Of a stretch of 64,000 nt of DNA, positions 56,343 through 64,000 are shown piece by piece. Both the position numbers and the translations under genes were made by a program. How positions within the stretch are numbered: position 1 is the stretch's first letter; each line of letters begins with the position of its first letter. The stretch covers positions 3,348,001 to 3,412,000 of the forward strand of contig NZ_CP135971.1 of assembly GCF_032463525.1 (NCBI RefSeq), in the 5' to 3' direction. The notes under the pieces were generated by a model. It worked only from the letters and a program-made list of their open reading frames with translations. It was not told the origin of the DNA and did not search any database. Source of the DNA: Pseudomonas sp. DTU_2021_1001937_2_SI_NGA_ILE_001 (GTDB lineage Bacteria; Pseudomonadota; Gammaproteobacteria; Pseudomonadales; Pseudomonadaceae).

Positions 56343-57245
56343 ATGAACGCGATGGCCCAAAACCCTCTCGTACTCGACTACTCCTACCGTGGCGTGCGCC
56401 CACGCGACCGCCTCGGCTTCACGCTGCTGATCGCCGCGCTGGTGCACCTGGCGCTGATCCTCGGCATAGGCTTCACCTACGTGAAGCCCGAGAAGATCTC
56501 GCAGACCCTGGAGATCACCCTGGCCACCTTCAAGAGCGAGAAGAAGCCCGCCCAGGCCGACTTCCTCGCCCAGGACAACCAGGAAGGCAGCGGCACCCTG
56601 GACCACGCCCAGACCCTCAAGACCACCGAGCTGGCGCCCTACCAGGACACCGAGATCAACAAGGTCACCCCGCCACCGTCCAGCAAACCGGTAGAAAAGC
56701 AGGAGGCCGCCAAGACCGCCGTGGCCACTCGTGCGCATACCCCGGAAAAGACCGTTGCCAAACGCGAAGAGGTCAAGCCCGAACCCAAGCAGCGCGAAAC
56801 GCCAACCTTCGACAGCGCACAGTTGAGCAGCGAGATCGCCAGCCTGGAAGCCGAACTGTCTGCCGAGCAGCAGCGCTACGCCAAGCGGCCCAAGATCCAC
56901 CGCCTCAACGCGGCCTCGACCATGCGCGACAAGGGTGCCTGGTACAAGGAAGACTGGCGCAAGAAGGTCGAGCGGGTCGGCAACCTCAACTACCCCGAGG
57001 AGGCTCGCCGCCAGCAGATCTACGGCAGCCTGCGCCTGCTGGTGTCGATCAACCGCGATGGCTCGCTGTACGAAGTGCTGGTGCTGGAGTCCTCCGGCCA
57101 GCCACTGCTGGACCAGGCCGCGCAGCGCATCGTGCGCCTGGCCGCACCATTTGCGCCGTTCACCGGCGATCTGGCCGACATCGACCGACTGGAGATCATC
57201 CGCACCTGGAAGTTCGCCAAGGGTGACCGGCTGTCCAGTAACTGA
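56343..57245 (+). CDS. TonB-like energy transducer
   Basis: 300 residues. One N-terminal membrane helix (LGFTLLIAALVHLALILGIGF), an extended Lys/Glu/Pro-containing periplasmic spacer with VTPPPSSKPVEKQEAAK, and a C-terminal TonB domain (NYPEEARRQQIYGSLRLLVSINRDGSLYEVLVLESSGQPLLDQAA). No exbBD are adjacent, so it must use partners encoded elsewhere. Its place between gshB and yqgE is conserved in pseudomonads. It is a lesser TonB, not the main siderophore one, by context. Confidence 0.88.
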   Translation: MNAMAQNPLVLDYSYRGVRPRDRLGFTLLIAALVHLALILGIGFTYVKPEKISQTLEITLATFKSEKKPAQADFLAQDNQEGSGTLDHAQTLKTTELAPYQDTEINKVTPPPSSKPVEKQEAAKTAVATRAHTPEKTVAKREEVKPEPKQRETPTFDSAQLSSEIASLEAELSAEQQRYAKRPKIHRLNAASTMRDKGAWYKEDWRKKVERVGNLNYPEEARRQQIYGSLRLLVSINRDGSLYEVLVLESSGQPLLDQAAQRIVRLAAPFAPFTGDLADIDRLEIIRTWKFAKGDRLSSN

Positions 57246-57247
57246 AG

Positions 57248-57268
57248 CGCCCCGCGTCCGGCGGGGCG
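57248..57268 (+). terminator. GC hairpin after the TonB-like gene
   Basis: CGCCCCGC (57248-57255) pairs with GCGGGGCG (57261-57268) over a 5-base loop, 3 bp past the stop. There is no T run, so read-through into yqgE is likely. Confidence 0.4.
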
Positions 57269-57321
57269 ATGCGAGAACAGACAGTTGTCAGGGCGCCCCC
57301 GGCAGAGCCACACTACGCCCC

Positions 57322-57891
57322 ATGAAAAACGTCGCCCCGAGTTACCTCAAGCACCATTTCCTGATCGCCATGCCGAACATGGAAGATCCCAATTTCGCGC
57401 AGACCTTGACCTACATCGTCGAGCACAACGCCAATGGTGCCATGGGGCTGGTGATCAACCGCCCGCAGGAGCTGACTTTGGCCGACGTGCTCGAACAGCT
57501 GCGCCCTGAAGAGCTGGCGCCGGCACGCTGCCAGAGCATCCGCATCCATTCCGGCGGCCCGGTGCAGACCGACCGCGGCTTCGTCCTGCACCCCAGCGGC
57601 CCGGTTTTCCAGGCCACCGTGGAGCTGGGCGGCCTGTCGTTGTCTACCTCCCAGGACATCCTGTTCTCCATCGCCGACGGCAACGGTCCGGAAAAGAGCC
57701 TGATCGCCCTCGGCTATGCCGGCTGGGACGCCGGCCAGCTGGATGCCGAAATGGCCGCCAACGCCTGGCTGACCTGCCCGTTCGACCCCGCGGTGCTGTT
57801 CGAGACCGACAGCGAACAGCGCCTGCAGGCCGCCGCCGCGCGCCTGGGCGTGAACCTCAGTCTGCTGTCGACCCAGGCGGGCCACGCCTGA
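57322..57891 (+). CDS. YqgE/AlgH family protein (UPF0301)
   Basis: 189 residues, soluble. YLKHHFLIAMPNMEDPNFAQTLTYIVEHNANGAMGLVINRP, GGPVQTDRGFVLH and ALGYAGWDAGQLDAEMAANAW are the family hallmarks. AlgH of P. aeruginosa was linked to alginate control; its biochemical role is unclear. I chose ATG 57322 over a longer ORF. It overlaps ruvX by one base. Confidence 0.94.
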   Translation: MKNVAPSYLKHHFLIAMPNMEDPNFAQTLTYIVEHNANGAMGLVINRPQELTLADVLEQLRPEELAPARCQSIRIHSGGPVQTDRGFVLHPSGPVFQATVELGGLSLSTSQDILFSIADGNGPEKSLIALGYAGWDAGQLDAEMAANAWLTCPFDPAVLFETDSEQRLQAAAARLGVNLSLLSTQAGHA

Positions 57892-58331
57892 TGACAGCGC
57901 TGCGCCTGATCCTCGGCTTCGACTACGGCACCCGCTCGATCGGCGTCGCCGTCGGCCAGGCGGTGACCGGCCAGGCCCGCGAACTCTGCACCCTCAAGGC
58001 GCAGAACGGTGTGCCGGACTGGAACAAGGTCCAGGCCTTGTTCGACGAATGGCAACCCGATGCCGTGGTGGTCGGCCTGCCGCTGAACATGGACGGCACG
58101 CCCAGCGAGATGTGCGCCCGTGCCGAAAAATTCTCGCGTCAGCTCAATGGCCGCTTCAATGTCCCCGCCTATACCCACGACGAACGCCTGAGCACCTTCG
58201 AAGCCAAGGGCGAGCGCATGGCCCGCGGCGGCCAGCGCGGCAGTTACCGCGACAACCCCGTGGACGCCATTGCCGCCGCCCTGTTGCTGCAAGGCTGGCT
58301 GGACCACAACAGCGAGCTGCTCGATGCGTGA
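57891..58331 (+). CDS. ruvX: Holliday junction resolvase-like RuvX (YqgF)
   Basis: 146 residues, RNase H-like fold. LRLILGFDYGTRSIGVAVG, VVVGLPLNMDGTPS, DERLSTFEAKG and RDNPVDAIAAALLLQGWL hold the catalytic Asp/Glu residues. It acts in 16S pre-rRNA 5'-end maturation in E. coli. Starts by a one-base overlap with yqgE (TGATG). Confidence 0.95.
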   Translation: MTALRLILGFDYGTRSIGVAVGQAVTGQARELCTLKAQNGVPDWNKVQALFDEWQPDAVVVGLPLNMDGTPSEMCARAEKFSRQLNGRFNVPAYTHDERLSTFEAKGERMARGGQRGSYRDNPVDAIAAALLLQGWLDHNSELLDA

Positions 58332-58428
58332 CCTTTTGCCGTCGAAAAGCTTCGATACCCCCGGATTTCACGTTTGCGCTTGAGCGACGCCCCTGAATGG
58401 GCAGCGCCGAGCCTCTGAAGGAGCCAGC

Positions 58429-58947
58429 ATGAGTTTGCCCAACCCCGCCGACCTGATCCGTCAGATGGCCACCGACCTGAACGCTCACCTGAGCCAGCGC
58501 GGCATCGCCGAGCCGCGCTTCATCGGCATCCGCACCGGTGGCGTGTGGGTGGCGCAGGCCTTGCTGGAAAGCCTGGGCAGCCAGGCGCCGCTCGGCACCC
58601 TGGACGTGTCCTTTTACCGCGACGACTTCAGCCAGAACGGCCTGCATCCGCAGGTGCGCCCATCGGAGCTGCCGTTCGAGATCGAAGGCCAGCACCTGGT
58701 ATTGATCGACGACGTGCTGATGAGCGGCCGTACGGTACGCGCGGCGCTCAACGAGCTGTTCGATTACGGCCGCCCGGCCAGCGTCACCCTGGTCTGCCTG
58801 CTGGACCTCAATGCCGGTGAGCTGCCGATCCGTCCCGACGTGGTGGGCGCCGAACTGGCCCTGGCGCCGCATGAACGCGTCAAGCTGAGCGGCCCGGCGC
58901 CGCTGGCACTGGAAATCCAAGACCTCTCCACCGCCTCAGCCCTTTAA
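58429..58947 (+). CDS. pyrR: Bifunctional PyrR (uracil phosphoribosyltransferase / regulator homologue)
   Basis: 172 residues, phosphoribosyltransferase fold with the PRPP loop [35 protein letters not shown] and SFYRDDF are further family motifs. In pseudomonads it is linked to control of the pyrBC' genes. First of a compact pyrR-pyrB-pyrC' set, with a GGAG site. An attenuator like that of Bacillus was not seen in the 97-bp leader. Confidence 0.94.
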   Translation: MSLPNPADLIRQMATDLNAHLSQRGIAEPRFIGIRTGGVWVAQALLESLGSQAPLGTLDVSFYRDDFSQNGLHPQVRPSELPFEIEGQHLVLIDDVLMSGRTVRAALNELFDYGRPASVTLVCLLDLNAGELPIRPDVVGAELALAPHERVKLSGPAPLALEIQDLSTASAL

Positions 58948-58959
58948 GAGTCCATTGCG

Positions 58960-59964
58960 ATGACGCCTCTCGACGCCAAGCGCCCGCTGCAGCTCAATCA
59001 CCAGGGCCAGCTGCGCCACTTCCTGTCCCTGGACGGCCTGCCCCGCGAACTGCTCACCGAAATCCTCGACACCGCCGATTCCTTCCTGGAGGTCGGCGCC
59101 CGAGCGGTGAAAAAAGTCCCGCTGCTGCGCGGCAAGACTGTCTGCAACGTGTTCTTCGAAAACTCCACGCGCACCCGCACCACCTTCGAACTGGCCGCCC
59201 AGCGGCTGTCGGCAGACGTGATCTCGCTGAACGTGTCGACCTCCTCGACCAGCAAGGGCGAGACCCTGTTCGACACGTTGCGCAACCTCGAAGCCATGGC
59301 CGCCGACATGTTCGTGGTGCGTCATGCCGACTCGGGCGCGGCACACTTCATCGCCGAGCACGTGTGCCCGGAGGTGGCGATCATCAATGGTGGGGACGGG
59401 CGTCATGCGCACCCGACCCAGGGCATGCTCGACATGCTGACCATCCGCCGCCACAAGGGCAGCTTCGAGAACCTCTCGGTGGCCATCGTCGGCGACATCC
59501 TGCACTCGCGGGTGGCGCGCTCGAACATGCTGGCGCTCAAGGCCCTGGGTTGCCCGGACATCCGCGTCATCGGCCCCAAGACCCTGCTGCCGGTGGGCGT
59601 CGAGCAATACGGCGTGAAGGTCTATACCGACATGGCCCAGGGCCTGAAGGACGTCGACGTGGTGATCATGCTGCGCCTGCAGCGTGAGCGCATGCAGGGC
59701 GGCCTGCTGCCCAGCGAGGGTGAGTTCTACCGCCTGTTCGGCCTGACCACCGCGCGCCTGGCCGGTGCCAAGCCCGACGCCATCGTCATGCACCCCGGCC
59801 CGATCAACCGTGGCGTGGAAATCGAATCCGCCGTGGCCGACGGCCCGCACTCGGTGATTCTCAACCAGGTCACCTACGGCATCGCCGTGCGCATGGCCGT
59901 ACTGTCCATGGCCATGAGCGGGCAAACCGCACAACGTCAATTCGAGCAGGAGAACGCCCTGTGA
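58960..59964 (+). CDS. pyrB: Aspartate carbamoyltransferase catalytic subunit
   Basis: 334 residues. Joins carbamoyl phosphate and aspartate in pyrimidine synthesis. The carbamoyl phosphate site [17 protein letters not shown] and the aspartate domain with [26 protein letters not shown] are intact. In pseudomonads the enzyme is a large complex with PyrC', encoded by the next gene, and it carries an extended N-terminus ([16 protein letters not shown]) for nucleotide control. It overlaps pyrC' by four bases (GTGA). Confidence 0.96.
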   Translation: MTPLDAKRPLQLNHQGQLRHFLSLDGLPRELLTEILDTADSFLEVGARAVKKVPLLRGKTVCNVFFENSTRTRTTFELAAQRLSADVISLNVSTSSTSKGETLFDTLRNLEAMAADMFVVRHADSGAAHFIAEHVCPEVAIINGGDGRHAHPTQGMLDMLTIRRHKGSFENLSVAIVGDILHSRVARSNMLALKALGCPDIRVIGPKTLLPVGVEQYGVKVYTDMAQGLKDVDVVIMLRLQRERMQGGLLPSEGEFYRLFGLTTARLAGAKPDAIVMHPGPINRGVEIESAVADGPHSVILNQVTYGIAVRMAVLSMAMSGQTAQRQFEQENAL

Positions 59965-61232
59965 AGCTCAGCATTCTCGGCGCTCGCGTCATCGACCCGG
60001 CCAGCGGCATGGACCAGGTCACCGATCTGCACATCGAAGCCGGCAAGCTGCTGGCCATCGGCGCCGCCCCAGCCGGCTTCGAACCGGCCCAGCGCATCGA
60101 CGCCACGGGCCTGGTCGCGGCCCCCGGGCTGGTCGACCTCAACGTTGCGCTGCGCGAGCCGGGCTATAGCCGCAAGGGCAGCATTGCCAGTGAAACCCGC
60201 GCCGCCACAGCCGGCGGCGTGACCAGCCTGTGCTGCCCGCCGCGTACCAAGCCGGTGCTGGACACCTCGGCGGTGGCCGAGCTGATTCTCGACCGCGCCC
60301 GTGAGGCCGGTTTCAGCAAGGTCTACCCCATCGGCGCCCTGAGCAAGGGCCTGGAAGGTGAACAGCTCGCCGAACTGGTGGCCCTGCGCGACGCTGGCTG
60401 CGTGGCTTTCGGCAACGGCCTGAAGACCTTCGCCAACACCCGCACCCTGTGCCGCGCGCTGGAATACGCGGCGACCTTCGACCTGACGGTGATCTTCAAT
60501 TCGCAGGATCATGACCTGGCCGCCGGTGGCCTGGCCCACGAAGGCCCGACCGCCAGCTTCCTGGGCCTGGTCGGCATCCCGGAAACCGCCGAAACCGTGG
60601 CCCTGGCCCGCGACCTGCTGCTGGTGGAACAGAGCGGCGTGCGCGCGCACTTCAGCCAGCTGACCAGTGCCCGTGGTGCGGCGATGATCGCCGAGGCCCA
60701 GGCCCGCGGCCTGCCGGTGACCGCCGATGTGGCGCTGTACCAGTTGATCCTCACCGACGAAGCGTTGATCGACTTCTCCAGCCTGTACCATGTGCAGCCG
60801 CCGCTGCGCACCCGCGCCGACCGTGACGGCCTGCGCGAGGCGGTGAAGGCCGGGGTGATCCAGGCGATTTCCAGCCATCACCAGCCCCATGAACGCGACG
60901 CCAAACTGGCGCCGTTCGGCGCCACCGAGCCGGGCATCAGCAGCGTCGAACTGCTGCTGCCGCTGGCCATGACCCTGGTGGAAGACGGCCTGCTCGACCT
61001 GCCGACCCTGCTGGCGCGCCTGAGCAGCGGCCCGGCAGCGGCCCTGCGCCTGCCGGCTGGCCAGTTGCAGGCCGGCAGCGCGGCCGACCTGATGCTGTTC
61101 GACCCGGCGGCCAGCACCCTGGCCGGCCAGGCGTGGCTGTCGAAAGGTGAAAACTGCCCGTTCTTCGGCCACTGCCTGCCGAGCGCGGTGCGTTACACCC
61201 TGGTGGACGGGCGCATCGCTTATACCGCCTAG
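59961..61232 (+). CDS. pyrC': Dihydroorotase-like PyrC' (catalytically inactive, structural partner of PyrB)
   Basis: 423 residues, amidohydrolase fold, GTG start. The usual zinc motif D-x-H-x-H near the N-terminus is replaced by [11 protein letters not shown], so both metal His are lost (N and A), and the usual carbamylated Lys neighbourhood is also degenerate. In Pseudomonas the inactive PyrC' is needed to assemble active PyrB; a true dihydroorotase should lie elsewhere in the genome. Followed by a REP pair. Confidence 0.92.
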   Translation: MKLSILGARVIDPASGMDQVTDLHIEAGKLLAIGAAPAGFEPAQRIDATGLVAAPGLVDLNVALREPGYSRKGSIASETRAATAGGVTSLCCPPRTKPVLDTSAVAELILDRAREAGFSKVYPIGALSKGLEGEQLAELVALRDAGCVAFGNGLKTFANTRTLCRALEYAATFDLTVIFNSQDHDLAAGGLAHEGPTASFLGLVGIPETAETVALARDLLLVEQSGVRAHFSQLTSARGAAMIAEAQARGLPVTADVALYQLILTDEALIDFSSLYHVQPPLRTRADRDGLREAVKAGVIQAISSHHQPHERDAKLAPFGATEPGISSVELLLPLAMTLVEDGLLDLPTLLARLSSGPAAALRLPAGQLQAGSAADLMLFDPAASTLAGQAWLSKGENCPFFGHCLPSAVRYTLVDGRIAYTA

Positions 61233-61242
61233 CGGGTCAATT

Positions 61243-61331
61243 GTAGGAGCGAGCTTGCTCGCGAAGGCTGTTCCACGGTTGCAACAGATGCTGTGACCTC
61301 ACCGACCTCTTCGCGAGCAAGCTCGCTCCAA
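61243..61331. repeat. REP pair (inverted), GAGCTTGCTC arm family
   Basis: Arms GTAGGAGCGAGCTTGCTCGC and complement around a spacer with CAACAGATGCTGTGACC. It lies between pyrC' and the convergent TM2 protein gene. Confidence 0.84.
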
Positions 61332-61361
61332 CACGCCCACCAGCGTCCGAATGGCGCCGCT

Positions 61362-61772
61362 TCAGCGGCGCTGCAGCTCGGCGTTGCGCACGGAGATCTG
61401 GTCGTTCAGGGTCCAGAAGTCGTACAACACGCCGATCAGGAACAGGCCACCGGTGAACAGGTAGATGATCCCGGTGACCCACTTGCCCTGATACAGGCGA
61501 TGCACGCCGAACACGCCCAGAAAGGTCAGCAGGATCCACGCCACGCTGTAGTCGATCGACCCGGAGGTGAAGCGCAGGTCGGCCTCGCGGTCCATCGACG
61601 GGATCAGGAACAGGTCGATCAGCCAACCGATGCCCAAGAGCCCGAAAGTGAAGAACCAGATAGTGCCGGTGACCGGCTTGCCGTAGTAAAAACGATGCGC
61701 CCCCAGAAAGCCCAGAATCCACAGCAGATAACCCATGACTTTGCTGTGCGTGTCACCGCGATAGTCGTTCAT
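61362..61772 (-). CDS. TM2 domain membrane protein (two TM2 repeats)
   Basis: 136 residues. Two copies of a helix-turn-helix membrane unit: KVMGYLLWILGFLGAHRFYYGKPVTGTIWF and AWILLTFLGVFGVHRLYQGKWVTGIIYLF, each with the H-R-x-Y-x-G-K pattern. TM2 proteins occur widely; their function in bacteria is not known. It is divergent from the NlpC/P60 gene across an AT-rich gap. Confidence 0.9.
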   Translation of the reverse strand: MNDYRGDTHSKVMGYLLWILGFLGAHRFYYGKPVTGTIWFFTFGLLGIGWLIDLFLIPSMDREADLRFTSGSIDYSVAWILLTFLGVFGVHRLYQGKWVTGIIYLFTGGLFLIGVLYDFWTLNDQISVRNAELQRR

Positions 61773-61981
61773 TGACTGCCTCGAAGCCTCGATAGAAAAA
61801 AATTCATGTAAATTTTGTGACTTTTCATTTTCTTTCCGACGTATGGTCCCTCACCGGACAGGCCGGCGCAAAGCCTTGTAACTCAAGGGGTTGTTCCAAT
61901 CCGTGAGAGAGATCGTCAAGAAAAATGCAAAGATCTGCCCGCGCCCGGCGCGATGAGTGGGGTCGGCATTGGCGGCGGGCT

Positions 61982-61990
61982 GTTATAGAG
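61982..61990 (+). promoter_or_regulatory. Possible extended -10 promoter of the NlpC/P60 gene
   Basis: TGTTATAGA has the extended -10 form TG-N-TATAGA, about 32 bp before the ATG. No good -35 was found. The 61773-61981 part of the gap is AT-rich, without a recognisable gene. Confidence 0.35.
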
Positions 61991-62021
61991 TTGCGCGCTG
62001 ATCTTCAAGAGCCCCTGACAA

Positions 62022-62699
62022 ATGCGTCCTTTTCTCAAGACCTGGCTGACCATTTGCCTGCTTATGCCACTGGCCGCCCACGCCACCAATCGTGAGCAAC
62101 GTCTGCCCACCGGCTTCACCGGCTACACCGCTCGCAGCCATGCATCGGTTGCCCAGCAAGCGCCGCAGGCCGATACCCGCAGCACCATGACCGCCCCTGC
62201 GCAACTGCGCAAGGGCCACGTGATTCAGAACCCCGTGGCGGTCAAGAATTCCCGTAAGTCCACCGAAGCCGTTGCCGGTAGCAGCAAGCAGGGCAACGCG
62301 GTGGTCAAGCGCGCCCTGGAAACCGTCGGCACGCCTTATCGCTGGGGCGGCAACACGCCCGGCAAGGGCCTGGACTGCAGCGGCCTGGTGAAGTACGCCT
62401 TCTCCGACGTGACCAACGTCGACCTGCCGCGCACCTCCAAGGACATGGCTGCCGGGCAAGGCCAGCCGGTCGACCGCAAGGACCTCAAGCCCGGAGACCT
62501 GCTGTTCTTCAACATCAAGAGCCGGCGCATCAACCACGTGGCTATCTACCTGGGCAACGACCGCTTCGTTCACGCCCCGCGGCGCGGCAAGGCGGTCACC
62601 GTCGACTCGCTGAAGAAGCCGTACTGGGACAAGAACTACAAGGTCGCCAAGCGCGTGCTGCCCAAGCAGAAGGCCCCGCTGAACATCGCCAAGGGCTGA
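62022..62699 (+). CDS. NlpC/P60 (C40) family peptidoglycan hydrolase
   Basis: 225 residues. A signal peptide (LTICLLMPLAAHA) is followed by a linker and the C40 domain with Cys119 in LDCSGLVKYAFSD, His172 in INHVAIYLGNDRF and His184 in VHAPRRGK. It should cut stem peptides in the cell wall as part of growth or recycling. No SH3 or LysM domain is present. Length and layout are like the Spr-type pseudomonad proteins. Confidence 0.92.
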   Translation: MRPFLKTWLTICLLMPLAAHATNREQRLPTGFTGYTARSHASVAQQAPQADTRSTMTAPAQLRKGHVIQNPVAVKNSRKSTEAVAGSSKQGNAVVKRALETVGTPYRWGGNTPGKGLDCSGLVKYAFSDVTNVDLPRTSKDMAAGQGQPVDRKDLKPGDLLFFNIKSRRINHVAIYLGNDRFVHAPRRGKAVTVDSLKKPYWDKNYKVAKRVLPKQKAPLNIAKG

Positions 62700-62764
62700 G
62701 GCCGCTCCAGGCCGGCGGGCCGGTAGGACCGGCTTTAACCGCCCCACAATGCGTGTCAGACCGG

Positions 62765-62907
62765 GTAGGAGCGGCTTCAGCCGCGAAGCGTCCGCCTGTT
62801 CACAACAGATGCAGGGAGCTTCCTGGTGCTTTCGCGGCTAAAGCCGCTCCCACCGGGCCACCTAACGACTAACTGACCAGTATCGCGGCTAAAGCCGGCC
62901 CCACCGG
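62765..62907. repeat. REP pair plus solo REP arms, GGCTTTAGCC family
   Basis: A full pair runs 62765-62853 (GTAGGAGCGGCTTCAGCCGC ... TTCGCGGCTAAAGCCGCTCC), with the spacer core in the reverse direction (CACAACAGATGCAGG). A further half arm TATCGCGGCTAAAGCCGG lies at 62881-62898, and a decayed arm CGGTAGGACCGGCTTTAACC at 62721-62740. The cluster fills the gap between the C40 hydrolase and the convergent pilT gene. Confidence 0.8.
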
Positions 62908-62930
62908 TCGATAGGCGCCTGACTGCTTGT

Positions 62931-63965
62931 TCAGAAGTTGTCCGGTACCTTGGCTTTTTCCCGGGCCACGTCCCGGGTAATCAGGCCTCGCTTGAGCAAC
63001 TCGGCGAGGCACATGTCCAGGGTCTGCATGCCCAGCGAGCCACCGGTCTGGATCGCCGAATACATCTGCGCCACCTTGTCTTCGCGAATCAGGTTACGGA
63101 TTGCCGGCGTGCCGAGCATGATCTCGTGGGCCGCTACCCGCCCGCCGCCGACCTTCTTCAGCAGCGCCTGGGAAATCACCGCATGCAGCGACTCGGAGAG
63201 CATCGAGCGGATCATCGACTTTTCCGCCGCCGGGAACACGTCGACGATACGGTCGATGGTCTTGGCCGCCGAGGTGGTGTGCAGGGTGCCGAACACCAGG
63301 TGACCGGTTTCCGCAGCGGTGAGCGCCAGGCGGATGGTTTCCAGGTCGCGCATCTCGCCTACCAGAATCACGTCCGGGTCTTCACGCAAGGCTGAACGCA
63401 AGGCCTCGGAGAAACCCAGGGTGTCGCGATGCACCTCACGCTGGTTGACCAGGCACTTCTTCGACTCGTGGACGAACTCGATGGGGTCCTCGATGGTGAG
63501 GATGTGGTGGTGCTTGTTGCTGTTGAGGTAGTCGATCATCGCCGCCAAGGTGGTCGACTTGCCCGAGCCGGTGGGGCCTGTGACCAGGATCAGCCCGCGC
63601 GGCACGTCGGTGATGCGCCGGAAGTTCTCCCCCATGCCCAGGTCGTCGAGGCTGAGGATCTTCGAGGGAATGGTGCGGAACACCGCGCCGGCACCGCGGT
63701 TCTGGTTGAAGGCGTTGACCCGGAAACGCGCCACGCCCGGCACCTCGAAGGAAAAGTCGGTCTCCAGGCGTTCTTCATAATCCTGGCGCTGCTTGTCGTT
63801 CATGATGTCGTAGATCAGCGCCTTGACCTGCTTGGCGTCCAGGGCCGGCAGGTTGATGCGCCGGACATCGCCATCGACACGGATCATCGGTGGCAGGCCT
63901 GCGGAAAGGTGCAGGTCGGAAGCGCCCTGTTTGGCACTGAAGGCCAGCAGCTCGGTAATATCCAT
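62931..63965 (-). CDS. pilT: Type IV pilus retraction ATPase PilT
   Basis: 344 residues, hexameric AAA-type ATPase on the inner membrane that pulls pili back. MDITELLAFSAKQGASDLHLSAGLPPMIRVDG at the start, Walker A GPTGSGKSTT, the Asp box IEDPIEFVHE, GEMRDLETIRLAL and the His box TGHLVFGTLHTTSAAKTIDRI and the C-terminal AIRNLIRE (AIRNLIRE motif typical of PilT) are all present. I chose ATG 63965 with GGAG upstream. It acts downstream of the Pil-Chp system encoded at 45259-55065. Confidence 0.96.
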   Translation of the reverse strand: MDITELLAFSAKQGASDLHLSAGLPPMIRVDGDVRRINLPALDAKQVKALIYDIMNDKQRQDYEERLETDFSFEVPGVARFRVNAFNQNRGAGAVFRTIPSKILSLDDLGMGENFRRITDVPRGLILVTGPTGSGKSTTLAAMIDYLNSNKHHHILTIEDPIEFVHESKKCLVNQREVHRDTLGFSEALRSALREDPDVILVGEMRDLETIRLALTAAETGHLVFGTLHTTSAAKTIDRIVDVFPAAEKSMIRSMLSESLHAVISQALLKKVGGGRVAAHEIMLGTPAIRNLIREDKVAQMYSAIQTGGSLGMQTLDMCLAELLKRGLITRDVAREKAKVPDNF

Positions 63966-64000
63966 ACAGCTCCTCAATCACATAGAATGCCGCAGACCTC

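Overview
The window is a high-GC gammaproteobacterial chromosome segment, almost certainly a Pseudomonas of the P. putida group. This rests on gene content and order (ahcY-metF-rhlE, pilGHIJ-chpA-chpC, gshB-tonB-yqgE-ruvX-pyrR-pyrB-pyrC'), on an SAH riboswitch before ahcY, and on many ~88-bp paired REP elements between genes. No rRNA, tRNA, CRISPR array, prophage or transposase gene was seen.

Layout. (1) 1-6942, housekeeping: acyl-CoA thioesterase, promoter and SAH riboswitch before ahcY, metF, the DEAD-box helicase rhlE, and a YceI/cytochrome b561 pair. (2) 6943-15250, accessory: an AraC-type regulator, aldehyde dehydrogenase, ethanolamine permease and EutBC (ethanolamine to acetaldehyde to acetate, no microcompartment), then an MqsR/MqsA toxin-antitoxin pair with its palindromic operator. 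(3) 15279-20151: a secreted-type amine oxidase with a long Pro/Ala/Lys tail, bioA, rsmE and a hemolysin III family protein. (4) 20295-28669: malonate decarboxylase system (LysR regulator, transporter madLM, mdcHGEDCBA).

(5) 28761-45156, the most unusual part: a gene set built around a giant ~1970-residue exoprotein. The protein starts with an LEPRMLFDGA motif, followed by a DUF4347 domain, a Gly-rich beta-helix-like part, eleven ~102-residue Ig-like repeats, a Pro-rich linker and a C-terminal domain. In the same operon are a TolC-type lipoprotein, an aspartyl/asparaginyl beta-hydroxylase-like protein and two sulfotransferases. Close by are a phage-tail-collar (microcystin-dependent-protein-like) gene with a DUF6916 gene, and a three-gene operon encoding a periplasmic adaptor, a GAF-like/HlyD protein and an M50 zinc-protease/HlyD fusion. 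No ABC ATPase is present. I propose a secretion-and-modification system for the exoprotein, not described as a unit as far as I know.

(6) 45259-56231: Pil-Chp chemosensory operon (pilG, pilH, pilI, pilJ, chpA, chpC) controlling type IV pili, divergent from gshB. (7) 56343-61232: tonB-like gene, yqgE, ruvX, pyrR, pyrB and a catalytically dead dihydroorotase (pyrC'). (8) 61362-63965: TM2-domain membrane protein, NlpC/P60 hydrolase and the pilT retraction ATPase.

Regions 2, 4 and 5 look like accessory blocks set between conserved housekeeping genes, often next to REP pairs. Together the genes point to a rhizosphere- or surface-adapted bacterium that uses ethanolamine and malonate, moves or attaches with type IV pili, and displays a large modified surface protein. 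All product names come from reading the sequence; no database search was run.
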